The translations under genes and the position numbers were made by a program. From NCBI GenBank assembly GCA_016215405.1, contig JACRJQ010000006.1:1-64000 (forward strand): 64,000 bases of DNA, written 5' to 3'. Positions 47,969-56,785 of this stretch are shown in pieces. Positions within the stretch are counted from its first letter, which is position 1; every line of letters begins with the position of its first letter. Under the pieces are notes generated by a model. It worked only from the letters and a program-made list of their open reading frames with translations, was not told the DNA's origin and searched no databases. This DNA is from Candidatus Tayloriibacteriota bacterium (GTDB lineage: Bacteria; Patescibacteria; Paceibacteria; UBA9973; UBA6065).

Positions 47969-48499
47969 ATGGTAGCAATCGTCCAGAAAGACGACCCCGT
48001 CCTCAGGCTCAAGGCATCCCCCGTGCCCGCGGCCCTTTTCGATACGCCGAAGCTTCGCAAGATCGTGAAGGACATGAAGGCGGCCCTGGCATCCCAAGAC
48101 GACGGCGTCGCGATCGCGGCGCCGCAGATAGGCGTCTCGCTGCGCATATTCGTCGTATCGGGCCGGATCTTCGAGATGCTCTACCCCGACAGGAAGGAGG
48201 AGGACGGCAAGAAGGCATACCCGGACGTCGTATTCATAAACCCGGAGATATCGAAGCTCTCCAAGGAGAGAGAGGAGATGGAAGAGGGCTGCCTCTCCGT
48301 ACGATACCTCTACGGAAAGATAGTCCGCGCCAAAAAAGCGAAGGTAAAGGCGTTCGATGAAAAAGGCCAGCCGTTCGAGATCGGCGGATCGGGCCTTCTC
48401 GCCCAGATATTCCAGCATGAGACGGACCATCTCGAGGGCAGGCTTTTCATAGACCAAGCGACGGACATCCAAGATCTGCCGCCTAAAGATGACAAATAA
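47969..48499 (+). CDS. def: Peptide deformylase
   Basis: The protein has 176 residues. All three motifs are present: GVAIAAPQIG, EEGCLSVR (metal Cys) and QHETDHLEG (two metal His and catalytic Glu). It removes the formyl group from nascent N-terminal Met. TATAGA lies 8 bases before the ATG. The gene overlaps fmt by 11 bases, the classical def-fmt pair that adds and removes the formyl group. Confidence 0.97.
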   Translation: MVAIVQKDDPVLRLKASPVPAALFDTPKLRKIVKDMKAALASQDDGVAIAAPQIGVSLRIFVVSGRIFEMLYPDRKEEDGKKAYPDVVFINPEISKLSKEREEMEEGCLSVRYLYGKIVRAKKAKVKAFDEKGQPFEIGGSGLLAQIFQHETDHLEGRLFIDQATDIQDLPPKDDK

Positions 48500-49358
48500 G
48501 CCCCGCATAGCATTTTTCGGCACGCCCGACCTCGCGGTCTGGGTCCTCGACGCTCTCAAAGAAAAGGGCGTCGTTCCCGACCTCGTCATCGCCGCCCCGG
48601 ACGCGCCTAAGGGCAGAAAGCTCGTCCTCACCCCTCCCCCCGCGAAGTCATGGGCGGATACGAACAAAGTTCCCGTGCTTCAACCGGCGAGCCTGAGGAC
48701 TCCAGAATTCGAAGAAGAGCTTCGGTCGAGGGGCCCATGGGACCTTTTCGTAGTCGCAGCCTACGGGAAGCTCATCCCCGAGAGCGTGCTTTATATGCCG
48801 AAACGAAAGACTATAAACGTACACCCCTCTCTCCTGCCCCTCCTGCGAGGCGCCGCGCCTTTGCAGTCGGCGATCCTAAACGACATGCGCGAGACAGGCG
48901 TCACCATCATGCGCCTCGACGAGAAGATCGACCACGGACCCATCCTCGCGCAGGAAAAGTCGCGGCTCTCTTCATGGCCCGTAGACCAAGAGACTCTCGG
49001 AAGGCACCTGTCCTCTCTTGGCGGCGAGCTCATAGCGAAGCTTTTGCCGGCCATCCTCTCAGGAGAGGCAGAGGAGATCGAACAAGACCATTCGAAGGCG
49101 ACGTATACGGAAAAGATATCCAAAGAGAACGGCCTGCTCGACCTCGAAGGAGACGGTTACAGGAACTTCTTGAAGTGGAACGCATACAAAGGCTGGCCGG
49201 GCACCTATTTCTTCATAGAAAAGAACGGAAAGAAGACCCGCATATCGGTGACGGAGGCAGGGTTCGAGAAGGGAGGGTTCGTCCTCAAGAGGGTCATACC
49301 GGAAGGAAAGAAGGAGATGTCAGGGGAAGAATTCGAGAGATGGGCAAAGACGGCATAG
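48489..49358 (+). CDS. fmt: Methionyl-tRNA formyltransferase
   Basis: The protein has 289 residues, slightly shorter than E. coli Fmt (315), with a reduced C-terminal OB domain. The catalytic N-H-D set lies in INVHPSLLPLLRGAAPLQ and GVTIMRLDEKIDHGP. It formylates initiator Met-tRNA using 10-formyl-THF. It is translationally coupled to def and ends in a bidirectional terminator. Confidence 0.96.
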   Translation: MTNKPRIAFFGTPDLAVWVLDALKEKGVVPDLVIAAPDAPKGRKLVLTPPPAKSWADTNKVPVLQPASLRTPEFEEELRSRGPWDLFVVAAYGKLIPESVLYMPKRKTINVHPSLLPLLRGAAPLQSAILNDMRETGVTIMRLDEKIDHGPILAQEKSRLSSWPVDQETLGRHLSSLGGELIAKLLPAILSGEAEEIEQDHSKATYTEKISKENGLLDLEGDGYRNFLKWNAYKGWPGTYFFIEKNGKKTRISVTEAGFEKGGFVLKRVIPEGKKEMSGEEFERWAKTA

Positions 49359-49387
49359 AGAAAACGGCGCCCCGCGCCGTTTTCTCT
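49357..49387. terminator. Bidirectional terminator between fmt and the 54-residue gene
   Basis: The 14-bp stem AGAGAAAACGGCGC/GCGCCGTTTTCTCT with a CCC loop overlaps the ends of both convergent genes. Confidence 0.9.
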
Positions 49388-49550
49388 ACTTCAATATATC
49401 TGCGTACTCTTTGAGGTTATCGCGCTGCTTCTCCTGAAGGAATCCCGTGTCTTTGAACGCCACCGAGATGAAATAGAACAAGCTGCCTATAAAGAGGAGC
49501 GCGAGAGCGCAGAACGACACGAGCTGCTTGTTTATCTTCTGGAGGTTCAT
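49386..49550 (-). CDS. Small single-span membrane protein (54 aa)
   Basis: A 54-residue frame starts at ATG 49550 (MNLQKINKQLVSF). One hydrophobic span (about 10-30, FCALALLFIGSLFYFISVAF) is followed by a charged C-terminal helix (KDTGFLQEKQRDNLKEYADILK). Codon usage is gene-like, and it sits 8 bases after hpf, so it is probably co-transcribed with it. No family was recognised. Confidence 0.7.
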   Translation of the reverse strand: MNLQKINKQLVSFCALALLFIGSLFYFISVAFKDTGFLQEKQRDNLKEYADILK

Positions 49551-49558
49551 AGCGCGTT

Positions 49559-49942
49559 CTATTCCGAATCCCTCATCCAGGGCAGGCCCTTGAGCATGTT
49601 CTTGAGCTTGAGGCCGGACCTCCTTACGAAATCTATCTTCTTCGCCTTCTTCGAACGGAGCGCCTCTACGATCTCGTCCTTCGCCGCGATGATCGCCGCG
49701 TAGAGATCCTCCTTCTCTGCTTCCGACCTCAGGCTCCCTATCCTCGAATGGAAGTTTATCTCGGCACGAAAGATCTCGCCTGACCTATGATGGTTGGTCG
49801 ACTTTCCGACCTCGATATCCGCGAGGGCGCTGGTATCTGTCGGGTCGACGTACTTATCGAGCGCCTTTACGGCTTTCTCGACGGCCGCCTCTATCGCGGG
49901 AGTAAGCTCGATCGAAGTCCCTTTGAGTGTTCTTTTGATCAT
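49559..49942 (-). CDS. hpf: Ribosome hibernation promoting factor
   Basis: The protein has 127 residues. The HPF/RaiA domain covers about 1-95 (GTSIELTPAIEAAVEKAVKALDKYV, AEINFHSRIGSLRSEAEKEDLYAAIIAAKDEIVEAL), followed by a basic tail. It lacks the second dimerising domain of long HPF. It binds the 30S decoding region in stationary phase. TATAAT lies 10 bases before the ATG. A small membrane protein gene follows in the same unit. Confidence 0.93.
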   Translation of the reverse strand: MIKRTLKGTSIELTPAIEAAVEKAVKALDKYVDPTDTSALADIEVGKSTNHHRSGEIFRAEINFHSRIGSLRSEAEKEDLYAAIIAAKDEIVEALRSKKAKKIDFVRRSGLKLKNMLKGLPWMRDSE

Positions 49943-50015
49943 ATCGTTCTTGATTATAGTGATTATAAAGGATTCCTCGCTCGCTTCCTATACCCCACGA
50001 AAGAAGGCGTAAGCC

Positions 50016-50426
50016 CTAGGGAGCGGAAGATGCGCCGAGGGAGCCTATGACGAAGGATCGGAGCCTATTCTCAGGGCTGCTTTGACCTTTATGCTGGGCG
50101 TCGAAAGCCTCGGTACCGTCCTTGCCGCAAAGAGAGAGTACCGCTTCCGCGCCTCCCGGATGCGATCCGATCCAGGGAGTAAGGTCGTACACCGAACCTC
50201 GTATCGCGCTCCAACAGCTCTCCTTCCCTGCGTGCTTTGCGACGTCAAGAAGGGTGTAAATGGATTCCGGAGCCGTAGCCTCTGCGCCCGAGGGCGAAGG
50301 GCTCTTATCCTCGTAAGCGTCCTTCCCGTCATTCGTCCCGAAGGCGATCACCGAGCCAAAGACGAGCGCGATCCCAAAGACCGCCGACAGGATGACCTTC
50401 AATTTTCTATCCATCGTCTGGTTCAT
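50016..50426 (-). CDS. Exported cytochrome b5-like heme-binding protein
   Basis: The protein has 136 residues: an N-terminal membrane anchor or signal (about 8-29), a Ser/Pro-rich linker, then a cytochrome b5 fold (about 55-130). Heme-ligand His residues are present in HPGG and in AFDAQHKGQ. Two Cys (ESCWSAIRG, LSLCGKDG) may form a disulphide outside the membrane. It probably carries one electron or binds heme at the outer face. No partner reductase is encoded nearby. Confidence 0.88.
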   Translation of the reverse strand: MNQTMDRKLKVILSAVFGIALVFGSVIAFGTNDGKDAYEDKSPSPSGAEATAPESIYTLLDVAKHAGKESCWSAIRGSVYDLTPWIGSHPGGAEAVLSLCGKDGTEAFDAQHKGQSSPENRLRSFVIGSLGASSAP

Positions 50427-50446
50427 ATACCCTTATTCTAGCAGAA

Positions 50447-50478
50447 AGGCGGGCTTCGCTCCCGCGAAGCCCGCCTTA
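50447..50478. terminator. Terminator of the 202-residue gene
   Basis: The 14-bp stem AAGGCGGGCTTCGC/GCGAAGCCCGCCTT with a 4-base loop lies directly after the minus-strand stop at 50492. The T-run is short. Confidence 0.75.
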
Positions 50479-50491
50479 CGACCCCGCGTCT

Positions 50492-51100
50492 CTAGAGGTC
50501 GTTCTCCCTCCTGTACGACATAAGCGCGTTTACCGCATATCCGGCGAGGCCGACGAGCGAAAGGCCGAGCACGACCGCCATCCATATCCTCCCCGAACCG
50601 AGGCCTGTCTCTGCCGCGGACGCGGATAGATCGGAAGGATCGATGTTCTGAGAGCTATTAAAGGCTATGGCCTCTGCCGGAGACAGATACCCTATCTCGT
50701 CTGCAGCCTCGTCTGAAAGGAACGCCTCGAGCGCCGGGTCGTAGCCTCCGCCGGTGCCCGCCGTCTCGACCGAAGCGAGAGCGGCGTCATCTATTATCAT
50801 GACCGCAGACTCACTGCCCCCTGAAGCCGTCATACCCCTGTTGAGGCGAGCCGAGGAGGATCTCCCTCCCCCGCCCGAAACCGAAGCATTCTCGGACGCC
50901 GCGGACGGTCCGTTCTCGGCCGGACCGTCGCCGCTTACCGAGGCCACCAAAGCTCCGTCGGCGTAGCTCTCCTCTTGGGATTGGCCTCCTCCTGACCCTA
51001 CAGTGCCTCCGACCTCAGAGGCGAGAGCGGCGCCGAAGCCGCTTACGGCGATCGCGGCCGCGAATATCGGTACGAGCGCGATTTTGAATGTGCTGTTCAT
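50492..51100 (-). CDS. Exported protein with low-complexity exterior and C-terminal membrane span
   Basis: The protein has 202 residues: a signal peptide (about 1-27), a Gly/Ser/Ala-rich extracytoplasmic region, then a C-terminal span (about 172-192) with a short basic tail (SYRRENDL). This is the layout of a surface protein anchored by a stop-transfer segment. No enzymatic domain was recognised. It follows the nine-repeat protein by 29 bases and is probably co-transcribed with it. Confidence 0.78.
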   Translation of the reverse strand: MNSTFKIALVPIFAAAIAVSGFGAALASEVGGTVGSGGGQSQEESYADGALVASVSGDGPAENGPSAASENASVSGGGGRSSSARLNRGMTASGGSESAVMIIDDAALASVETAGTGGGYDPALEAFLSDEAADEIGYLSPAEAIAFNSSQNIDPSDLSASAAETGLGSGRIWMAVVLGLSLVGLAGYAVNALMSYRRENDL

Positions 51101-51129
51101 ATGGTTTTCTCTATCTGCTTAATCGCTAA

Positions 51130-54100
51130 TTATTCCTCAGAGCTCTGGATGCCGTAATAAGTTCCATACGAGCCGTTCTGAGCGCCTGAAGGCACTTTCA
51201 TCTCGACCTTTATCTGTATCTGAAGGCCGGGAGCGGAAGGATCGAGGTCGGATACGATAGCCATCGGATCGGAATATACGCCTGCCGCAGCCATGACGAT
51301 CGGAACGGACGAGCTCGCCTGCTCCGACGATATCCTCATATTGCCTTCCATATCGACCGAAGACACGCCGTTCGTGTGGACCCAATCGCCGAACTTCATC
51401 CGCACGACCTGTTCGTCCGATGGAACCGTCACGTTGAACGTCCACTCCCAGCCCTGGCCGAATCCGCCTCCCGCCGTCGCGGTCGATCTGACCTGAGAGA
51501 TAGAGCTCACGCCGAGAGCGCCTTGCTCCACATCGCCCTCTATCTGACCGTCGGTATAAGAGCCGTTCCCGTTCACGTCTATAGCGAGCGCGTTAGGGTC
51601 GAGAGCGACGATCGATACCGACTGATTCGCTCCGTTCGTAAGGACGCATGAGATCGGGATCTCTCCTGCTCCGCGGTCGGGATGTCCTAGGGCTACCACG
51701 TAATTGAGCCTATAGAGCCCTGCGCCGAGATTGTCGAGGCTCGTCACGTCTACGCCGTTTATCCTGCAGGCTCCGCCTATCGCAAGGTCGGTCTGGTTAT
51801 GGAACTCCTGGAAGTAGACCCTTCCGACGCCTCCCAAGGTGAGAGTGCCCGAACCAGGGGTGATGCTCGCCCATGCGAGCTGAGGCGTGGTCGAGCTGTT
51901 CTGGTTTCCACCGCTCCCGTCTCCGCCACTAACGTTCTCCCCGTCGATCATCCCATCGTGATCGGTGTCGATCGCTACGGTATTCGCCTCGGTAAAAGCG
52001 CTCACCGTGGTCGTCGCTCCGGCGGAATCTTTGATGACGCAACTGAACGGCACAGTTCCAGGAGCTCTCTCGGTATCGCCAGGGCCGACAGTGTAATCGA
52101 CACGATAATGGCCGTTATTGAGGTGTTCAAGAGGCCCGACCGCTACGCCGTTTACTGTGCATGAGCCGCCCAAAGACAGACCGGTATCGAACGTCGCCGA
52201 TTGGAAATGGACGAAGATATGGTCGCCAGCGAACCTCATTCCAGCGTTAGGGTTCGCAAATACGGATGAGAAGGCTATCGGAGTGGTCGTGGCTGTCGGA
52301 GGGGTCGTGGTGCCGTTTCCGCCGCTATTATTCCCGCCATTCCCGCCGCCTCCCTGCTCTGCTATATCGATCGCTACCGTATTCGAGTCCGTGAAAGCCG
52401 ATACGGTGGTCGTCGCTCCCAGAGCGTTCTGGAAGGAGCACGAGACCGGGACCTGTCCTGCTGTCCTCTCTACGTCGCTCTGTCCAACGGTGTAGACCAC
52501 CTTATAGAGGCCGTCTGTGAGATTCTGGAACGTGCCCGCGACGCTTACACCGTTCACGGTACAGGCGCCCGCGAGCGTCACGTCGGTCGCCGTGCTCGTC
52601 GCTTGGAAATAGACCTCGAGATCCGCGCCTACGCCGAGGATACCGGTATTCGGCACAGCCTCGACCTCGATGAACGAGAGCGCAGGCGTCGTCGTAGCGA
52701 CCGGCGGGGTCGTGGTGCCGTTCCCTCCCGCATCCTCGATATCGATAGCTAGAGCGTTACCGTCTGTAAAGGCCGAGACCGTGGTCGTCGCTCCAGCGGA
52801 ATTTTGGAGCGCGCACGATATCGGTATCTGGCCAGCCGCCCTCTCCGCATCGTTTTGCCCGACGGTGTAGTTGACCCGATAGAGCCCGCCTGTGAGATTC
52901 TGGAACGTCCCTGCGACGCTCACCCCGTTCACCGTACAAACTCCTCCGAGGGATATGTCGCTCGCGTCGCCCGTCGCATCGAAATAGACATCGAGCGTAG
53001 CGCCCGCGCCGACCGTGCCGCTCGAAGGGACGATGCTTACGGCTTCGATGATCGACGGAGTGGTCGTGGCCCCTCCTTCGTCATCCATCGCGTCGATGGC
53101 GACCGTGTTTCCGTCCGTAAAGGCCTCCGCGTTGAGGACCGGCCCGCCCAACATGCCGATAGAGCACGCTATCGGCACCTCCCCCGCAGCCCGGCTCTCG
53201 TCGTCCGAGGCGACGGTATACGTGAACTTGTAGAAGCCGGCCCCGAGGTCTTCGAACGTCGGAGTCAGTTCGGTATTGTTCACGTAGCAGACCAGAGGCA
53301 AGAAGCCCTCGCTCCCCGATCCCTCTTGAAGGTATATCTCGAGGTCGTCTCCGACGGTAAGCGTGCCCGAAACAGGGTTAGCGAACACCCCAGCGATGAA
53401 ATTCGACTCGCCGCCAGTAGGCTCGACGATAGCGCCGTCTCCGTTAGAGTCGATCGCCACTGTATTCCCGTCGGTCCACGCAGACACCGATGCGGCAATG
53501 CCGGAATCTCCGCCAAGCGAGCAGTTGACGGGTATCTCTCCCGCCTCTCTCTCGGCGTCCGTCGACCCGACGGTATAGATGAACCTGTAAAGCCCGCCGG
53601 AGAGGTCCTCGAAAGTGTCCGAGACGTCGACGTTGTTCACGAAGCATGCCCCGAACGGAGACAGGAAGCTCTGGCCAGGGGCTTCGAGATAGAACTCTAC
53701 ATCCTGGCCTGAAACGCGAATGCCCGAGCCCGGTACGAGAGACGCCGTGACGGCATCGCCTTCGCCCGAGCCTCCTGAGGTTATGTCGATCGCCACCGTG
53801 TTGCCGTCGGTGAACGAGACCAGGCGCACGGATCCGGTATCGTTCTGCATCGAGCAGTCAATCGGGATCTGACCCTGCGCCCTCTCCGTATCGCCCGCAC
53901 CGACCGTGTAGGCTACTCTGTACCTGCCGTTCGACGTATGCGCGAATGTCGATGCCACATCGACTCCGTTCACGTAGCAGCCGGTAGGGCCGACCGCGAG
54001 GTCGGGAGAAGGCAGAGGGTCTTGGAACCAGACGACGAGAGAGTCACCCGCGTCGAGCGTGCCGGAACCCGGCTCAGCGGTCGTCGTGAAGCCGAGGGTG

Positions 54101-54936
54101 TTAGTCCCGTTCGAGATCGATCCATCGTCGTTCGTATCTATCGAGAGGGTATTCCCATCGCTCCAAGGATGTTGGGCGCGGACGGTGCCGTCCTGATTCC
54201 CGAGAGTACAGTCGAGGAGAACCCAGCCCGCGGGCCTTTCTGCGTCGTTCCCGTCGACCGTGTAGGTCACTCGGTAATGCCCGCCCCCGATGTTCTGGAA
54301 AGTGCCGGATACATCGACGTTATTGACCTTGCACGACCCCGCGAGCGAGAGGTTCGTAAATCCATGGGATTCGGTGAACGTCACCTCTGCGGTGTCGCCT
54401 TCGGAGATAGAGCCGGAACTAGGCATTATAGAGACAGAGGAGAGCGAGGGCAAAGTCGTCGTGCCAACGCCTCCAGGCTCTTCGCTCGCATCTATCGCGA
54501 CCGTGTTGCCGTCGTCGAACGCCGTGACCGTGACCGTCCCTGTCTGCTGCAGCGTGCAGCTTATAGGGACCTGGCCCGCTGCACGATCGGTATCGCCTCC
54601 GCTTACCGTATATGTGAATTTAAAGTGGCCGTCGGTGCCCGTCGTGAGATTCTCGTAGGTAGAAGTCACGTCGACTCCGTTCACAAAGCACGAAGGGGAC
54701 ACGACCGGATTCGAGTCGTTAGGATCGAGAGGGACCGTCATATGGACCTCGAGGCTGCCGCCCGGTTCGAGCGTCCCGCTGCTAGGCGTCGCATATGTAT
54801 GTATGCCGTTGTTCGCGTGCGCGACGGGGATCGTGTATGAAAATCCAGGGATGCTCGAAGCGGCGAGCGCCACGAGAGTCAAAAGCGAAAAGGCCTTCTT
54901 GAAGGCATTGGGTCGCGAGAGCGTTTTAGTGTCCAT
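51130..54936 (-). CDS. Large secreted protein with nine disulphide-type Ig-like repeats
   Basis: The protein has 1268 residues: a signal peptide (about 1-40), nine tandem repeats of about 105-125 residues, and a C-terminal domain (about 1130-1268). Each repeat follows the pattern PxSGTLxxGD, then one Cys just before VNG/VNN, then YTVG or similar, ER/DR, AG, IPxxC, and ends DGNTVAID or a variant. The paired Cys suggests one disulphide per repeat. Linkers are Gly/Thr/Pro-rich (NGTTTPP). Some repeats end in DxNxDG-like loops that could bind calcium. Likely an extended surface stalk or adhesin. No family was recognised. Confidence 0.85.
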   Translation of the reverse strand: MDTKTLSRPNAFKKAFSLLTLVALAASSIPGFSYTIPVAHANNGIHTYATPSSGTLEPGGSLEVHMTVPLDPNDSNPVVSPSCFVNGVDVTSTYENLTTGTDGHFKFTYTVSGGDTDRAAGQVPISCTLQQTGTVTVTAFDDGNTVAIDASEEPGGVGTTTLPSLSSVSIMPSSGSISEGDTAEVTFTESHGFTNLSLAGSCKVNNVDVSGTFQNIGGGHYRVTYTVDGNDAERPAGWVLLDCTLGNQDGTVRAQHPWSDGNTLSIDTNDDGSISNGTNTLGFTTTAEPGSGTLDAGDSLVVWFQDPLPSPDLAVGPTGCYVNGVDVASTFAHTSNGRYRVAYTVGAGDTERAQGQIPIDCSMQNDTGSVRLVSFTDGNTVAIDITSGGSGEGDAVTASLVPGSGIRVSGQDVEFYLEAPGQSFLSPFGACFVNNVDVSDTFEDLSGGLYRFIYTVGSTDAEREAGEIPVNCSLGGDSGIAASVSAWTDGNTVAIDSNGDGAIVEPTGGESNFIAGVFANPVSGTLTVGDDLEIYLQEGSGSEGFLPLVCYVNNTELTPTFEDLGAGFYKFTYTVASDDESRAAGEVPIACSIGMLGGPVLNAEAFTDGNTVAIDAMDDEGGATTTPSIIEAVSIVPSSGTVGAGATLDVYFDATGDASDISLGGVCTVNGVSVAGTFQNLTGGLYRVNYTVGQNDAERAAGQIPISCALQNSAGATTTVSAFTDGNALAIDIEDAGGNGTTTPPVATTTPALSFIEVEAVPNTGILGVGADLEVYFQATSTATDVTLAGACTVNGVSVAGTFQNLTDGLYKVVYTVGQSDVERTAGQVPVSCSFQNALGATTTVSAFTDSNTVAIDIAEQGGGGNGGNNSGGNGTTTPPTATTTPIAFSSVFANPNAGMRFAGDHIFVHFQSATFDTGLSLGGSCTVNGVAVGPLEHLNNGHYRVDYTVGPGDTERAPGTVPFSCVIKDSAGATTTVSAFTEANTVAIDTDHDGMIDGENVSGGDGSGGNQNSSTTPQLAWASITPGSGTLTLGGVGRVYFQEFHNQTDLAIGGACRINGVDVTSLDNLGAGLYRLNYVVALGHPDRGAGEIPISCVLTNGANQSVSIVALDPNALAIDVNGNGSYTDGQIEGDVEQGALGVSSISQVRSTATAGGGFGQGWEWTFNVTVPSDEQVVRMKFGDWVHTNGVSSVDMEGNMRISSEQASSSVPIVMAAAGVYSDPMAIVSDLDPSAPGLQIQIKVEMKVPSGAQNGSYGTYYGIQSSEE

Positions 54937-55247
54937 AATGGCTATGATTTGCTAGCTGATAATCGAGCAATAAAAAAGACCCGATACCGAGTCCTCTCTA
55001 TTAGGGCCAAAACCTGCTGCCGAGGTAAGGTCCAAGACTCCTTTTCCGGCGAAATTTCTGCGCCTCAGCTCTAATACGCGGATATCGTCCCCCACCGGTT
55101 CAAACCACGACTCGCCTCCCACAGAAGCGGAAGAGCCGTCCCGACAGGCCATGAATTACTTCGTCGAACCGGCTTCGTATCTATCTATGATGGCCGGAAA
55201 ACGCATTCCGGCCGAAAGGCGATGGATTATCCATTTAAAGAACGCTG
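54937..55247. other. 311-base region between divergent surface genes
   Basis: It holds the leaders of both genes, an orphan minus-strand terminator (54972-54993) and a hairpin GGCCGGAA/TTCCGGCC (55192-55213) in the plus-strand leader. A 66-codon minus-strand frame (54952-55152) runs through the terminator, so it is doubtful. A small RNA or leader regulator is possible. Confidence 0.4.
54972..54993 (-). terminator. Orphan minus-strand terminator or attenuator
   Basis: The stem GACTCG/CGGGTC (one G-T pair) with a GTAT loop is followed by TTTTTT on the minus strand, 35 bases before the 1268-residue gene. Confidence 0.6.
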
Positions 55248-56336
55248 ATGAAAACTAAAAGCAAGATAAGCAAAGCGCTCTTCGCGACAGCAGCCGTCGC
55301 TCTCGCGATATCGGGCGCAGGCGCTGCGGAAGCGCAATATTCTACGACGCAATCCGGGTCCACCAGCGGAGCAAGCGCCCTTTCCCTCCCATTCCTCTCT
55401 TCGGGCGACCTCTCGCTCGGATCGACAGGAGACCGCGTCGCGAGCCTGCAAGGCCTCCTTTCAGAGCTCGGCTATCTCTCGATACCCCGAGGCGTCGCCC
55501 CCGGCTATTTCGGGAACCTGACGCAGAGGGCGCTGCGCGACTATCAAGCCTCTCTCGGCCTCTCAGCGACCGGGATGCTCGACGCGTCGACGAGAACGGC
55601 GATAGCTAGCTCGCTTTCGAGCCGGTATCCGACGGTCGCGGCTGCGTTCGGTAGCGGTGGATCGACCGTAGCTACGGGATCTACCGGATCTGCGCCTGGA
55701 GCTTCGAATCCGGCGGCTTCCGCGAGCATGGGCTATTGGTATAACGGCGCTTGGTTTCCGGTCGCATCGATCCAAGGCGGAGGATACTACTCCTCGAACC
55801 CGGCGGCCTCGGTCGCGTCCTCGAATAGCAGCCTCGGACGCTGGTATAACGGGGTCTGGTACCCGGCATCGAGCGGAAACATAGGCGGAGGCGAGAGCTC
55901 GGACGCTGCGGGCACTAATATGGGCGGATATTGGATGAACGGCACATGGTATCCGACCAATCCGAGCTCGCCTGCGGCCACGAGCGCCGGAGCGTCATCA
56001 GGGGGAGTGAACTTCTCCACGAACCTCACCCCGACCGGATACTGGCATAACGGCACGTGGTACGCTTCTGTCCCTACCACCGCGCAAGCGGCAAGCTCTG
56101 GTATCGCCGGCTACTGGCAGAACAACGTCTGGCAATCGATAGACGGCACCCAGACGACCTCTTACGGGACTCCTAACCCTACGTCCCCTTCGGGTCCGGG
56201 CTATTGGCTAAACGGCGTCTGGCAATCGACTGAAAGCTCGTCGACCGCGAACTCTGGCGGCTACTGGTATAACGGGGTCTGGTATTCGACGAGCTCGTCG
56301 AACAACACTTCGGGGCCAGGGACGAACGCTCAGTAG
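55248..56336 (+). CDS. Secreted peptidoglycan-binding protein with seven WYNGVW-type repeats
   Basis: The protein has 362 residues: a signal peptide (about 1-29), then a PG_binding_1 domain at about 52-118 (LGSTGDRVASLQGLLSELGYL, GYFGNLTQRALRDYQASLGL). Seven copies of a 10-residue aromatic motif follow, consensus GYWYNGVWYP (variants GRWYNG, GYWMNG, GYWHNG, GYWQNN, GYWLNG), separated by Ser/Gly/Ala-rich spacers. The motif recalls choline- or cell-wall-binding repeats but is shorter and was not recognised. It probably binds peptidoglycan and a second polymer. Confidence 0.82.
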   Translation: MKTKSKISKALFATAAVALAISGAGAAEAQYSTTQSGSTSGASALSLPFLSSGDLSLGSTGDRVASLQGLLSELGYLSIPRGVAPGYFGNLTQRALRDYQASLGLSATGMLDASTRTAIASSLSSRYPTVAAAFGSGGSTVATGSTGSAPGASNPAASASMGYWYNGAWFPVASIQGGGYYSSNPAASVASSNSSLGRWYNGVWYPASSGNIGGGESSDAAGTNMGGYWMNGTWYPTNPSSPAATSAGASSGGVNFSTNLTPTGYWHNGTWYASVPTTAQAASSGIAGYWQNNVWQSIDGTQTTSYGTPNPTSPSGPGYWLNGVWQSTESSSTANSGGYWYNGVWYSTSSSNNTSGPGTNAQ

Positions 56337-56348
56337 GATCGGTCTGTC

Positions 56349-56379
56349 GAAAAACACCCCTCTTACGAGGGGTGTTTTT
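56349..56379. terminator. Bidirectional terminator
   Basis: The 13-bp stem AAAAACACCCCTC/GAGGGGTGTTTTT with a TTAC loop serves the convergent peptidoglycan-binding and response-regulator genes. Confidence 0.93.
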
Positions 56380-56387
56380 CATGTCCG

Positions 56388-56783
56388 CTATCTCTCGAGA
56401 TATCCCTTCACCTTCTTCACTATCTCGTCTATCTTCGTATCGGCCTTTACGAGATACTCGGCCGCGCCCAGCTCGACCCCCTTTTTCGCGTCGGTCTCCT
56501 GCCCGAGGTTCGTGAGCACGATCACCGAGACCGACTTCGATCGCGGATCGGACTTTATGTCTTTGAGCACTTCGAATCCGTTCTTTTTCGGAAGCATGAG
56601 ATCGAGGAGGACGAGGGCCGGCATCGAATCTGACGAGCGCAGGGTCTTTATGGCCTCTTCGCCGTCCATTGCGAACTTGACGTCGATGGATTCATGCGCG
56701 AATTTGGCCGCATACGCCTTGTTGATGTATACGTCGTCCTCGACTATCAAGACCCAGCTCTTTTTCGTTGATCTCTCTGCCAT
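56388..56783 (-). CDS. Stand-alone response-regulator receiver (RR1)
   Basis: A 131-residue CheY-like domain with the acidic pocket (VEDDVY), phospho-acceptor Asp in VLLDLMLPKKNG, Thr in VIVLTNLG and Lys in EYLVKAD. No output domain is present. It is the last of three receivers downstream of a histidine kinase. It differs more from the other two than they do from each other, so it may have a distinct partner. Confidence 0.93.
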   Translation of the reverse strand: MAERSTKKSWVLIVEDDVYINKAYAAKFAHESIDVKFAMDGEEAIKTLRSSDSMPALVLLDLMLPKKNGFEVLKDIKSDPRSKSVSVIVLTNLGQETDAKKGVELGAAEYLVKADTKIDEIVKKVKGYLER

Positions 56784-56785
56784 GT

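Noticed and set aside
55081..55140. Possible tRNA around GGTTCAAACC on the plus strand
   Set aside because: The flanking bases do not form a T-stem and no acceptor or anticodon arm can be folded.
54952..55152. 66-codon minus-strand frame in the gap between the two surface genes
   Set aside because: It reads through a terminator hairpin and its T-run, and codon usage is ambiguous; not annotated as a gene.
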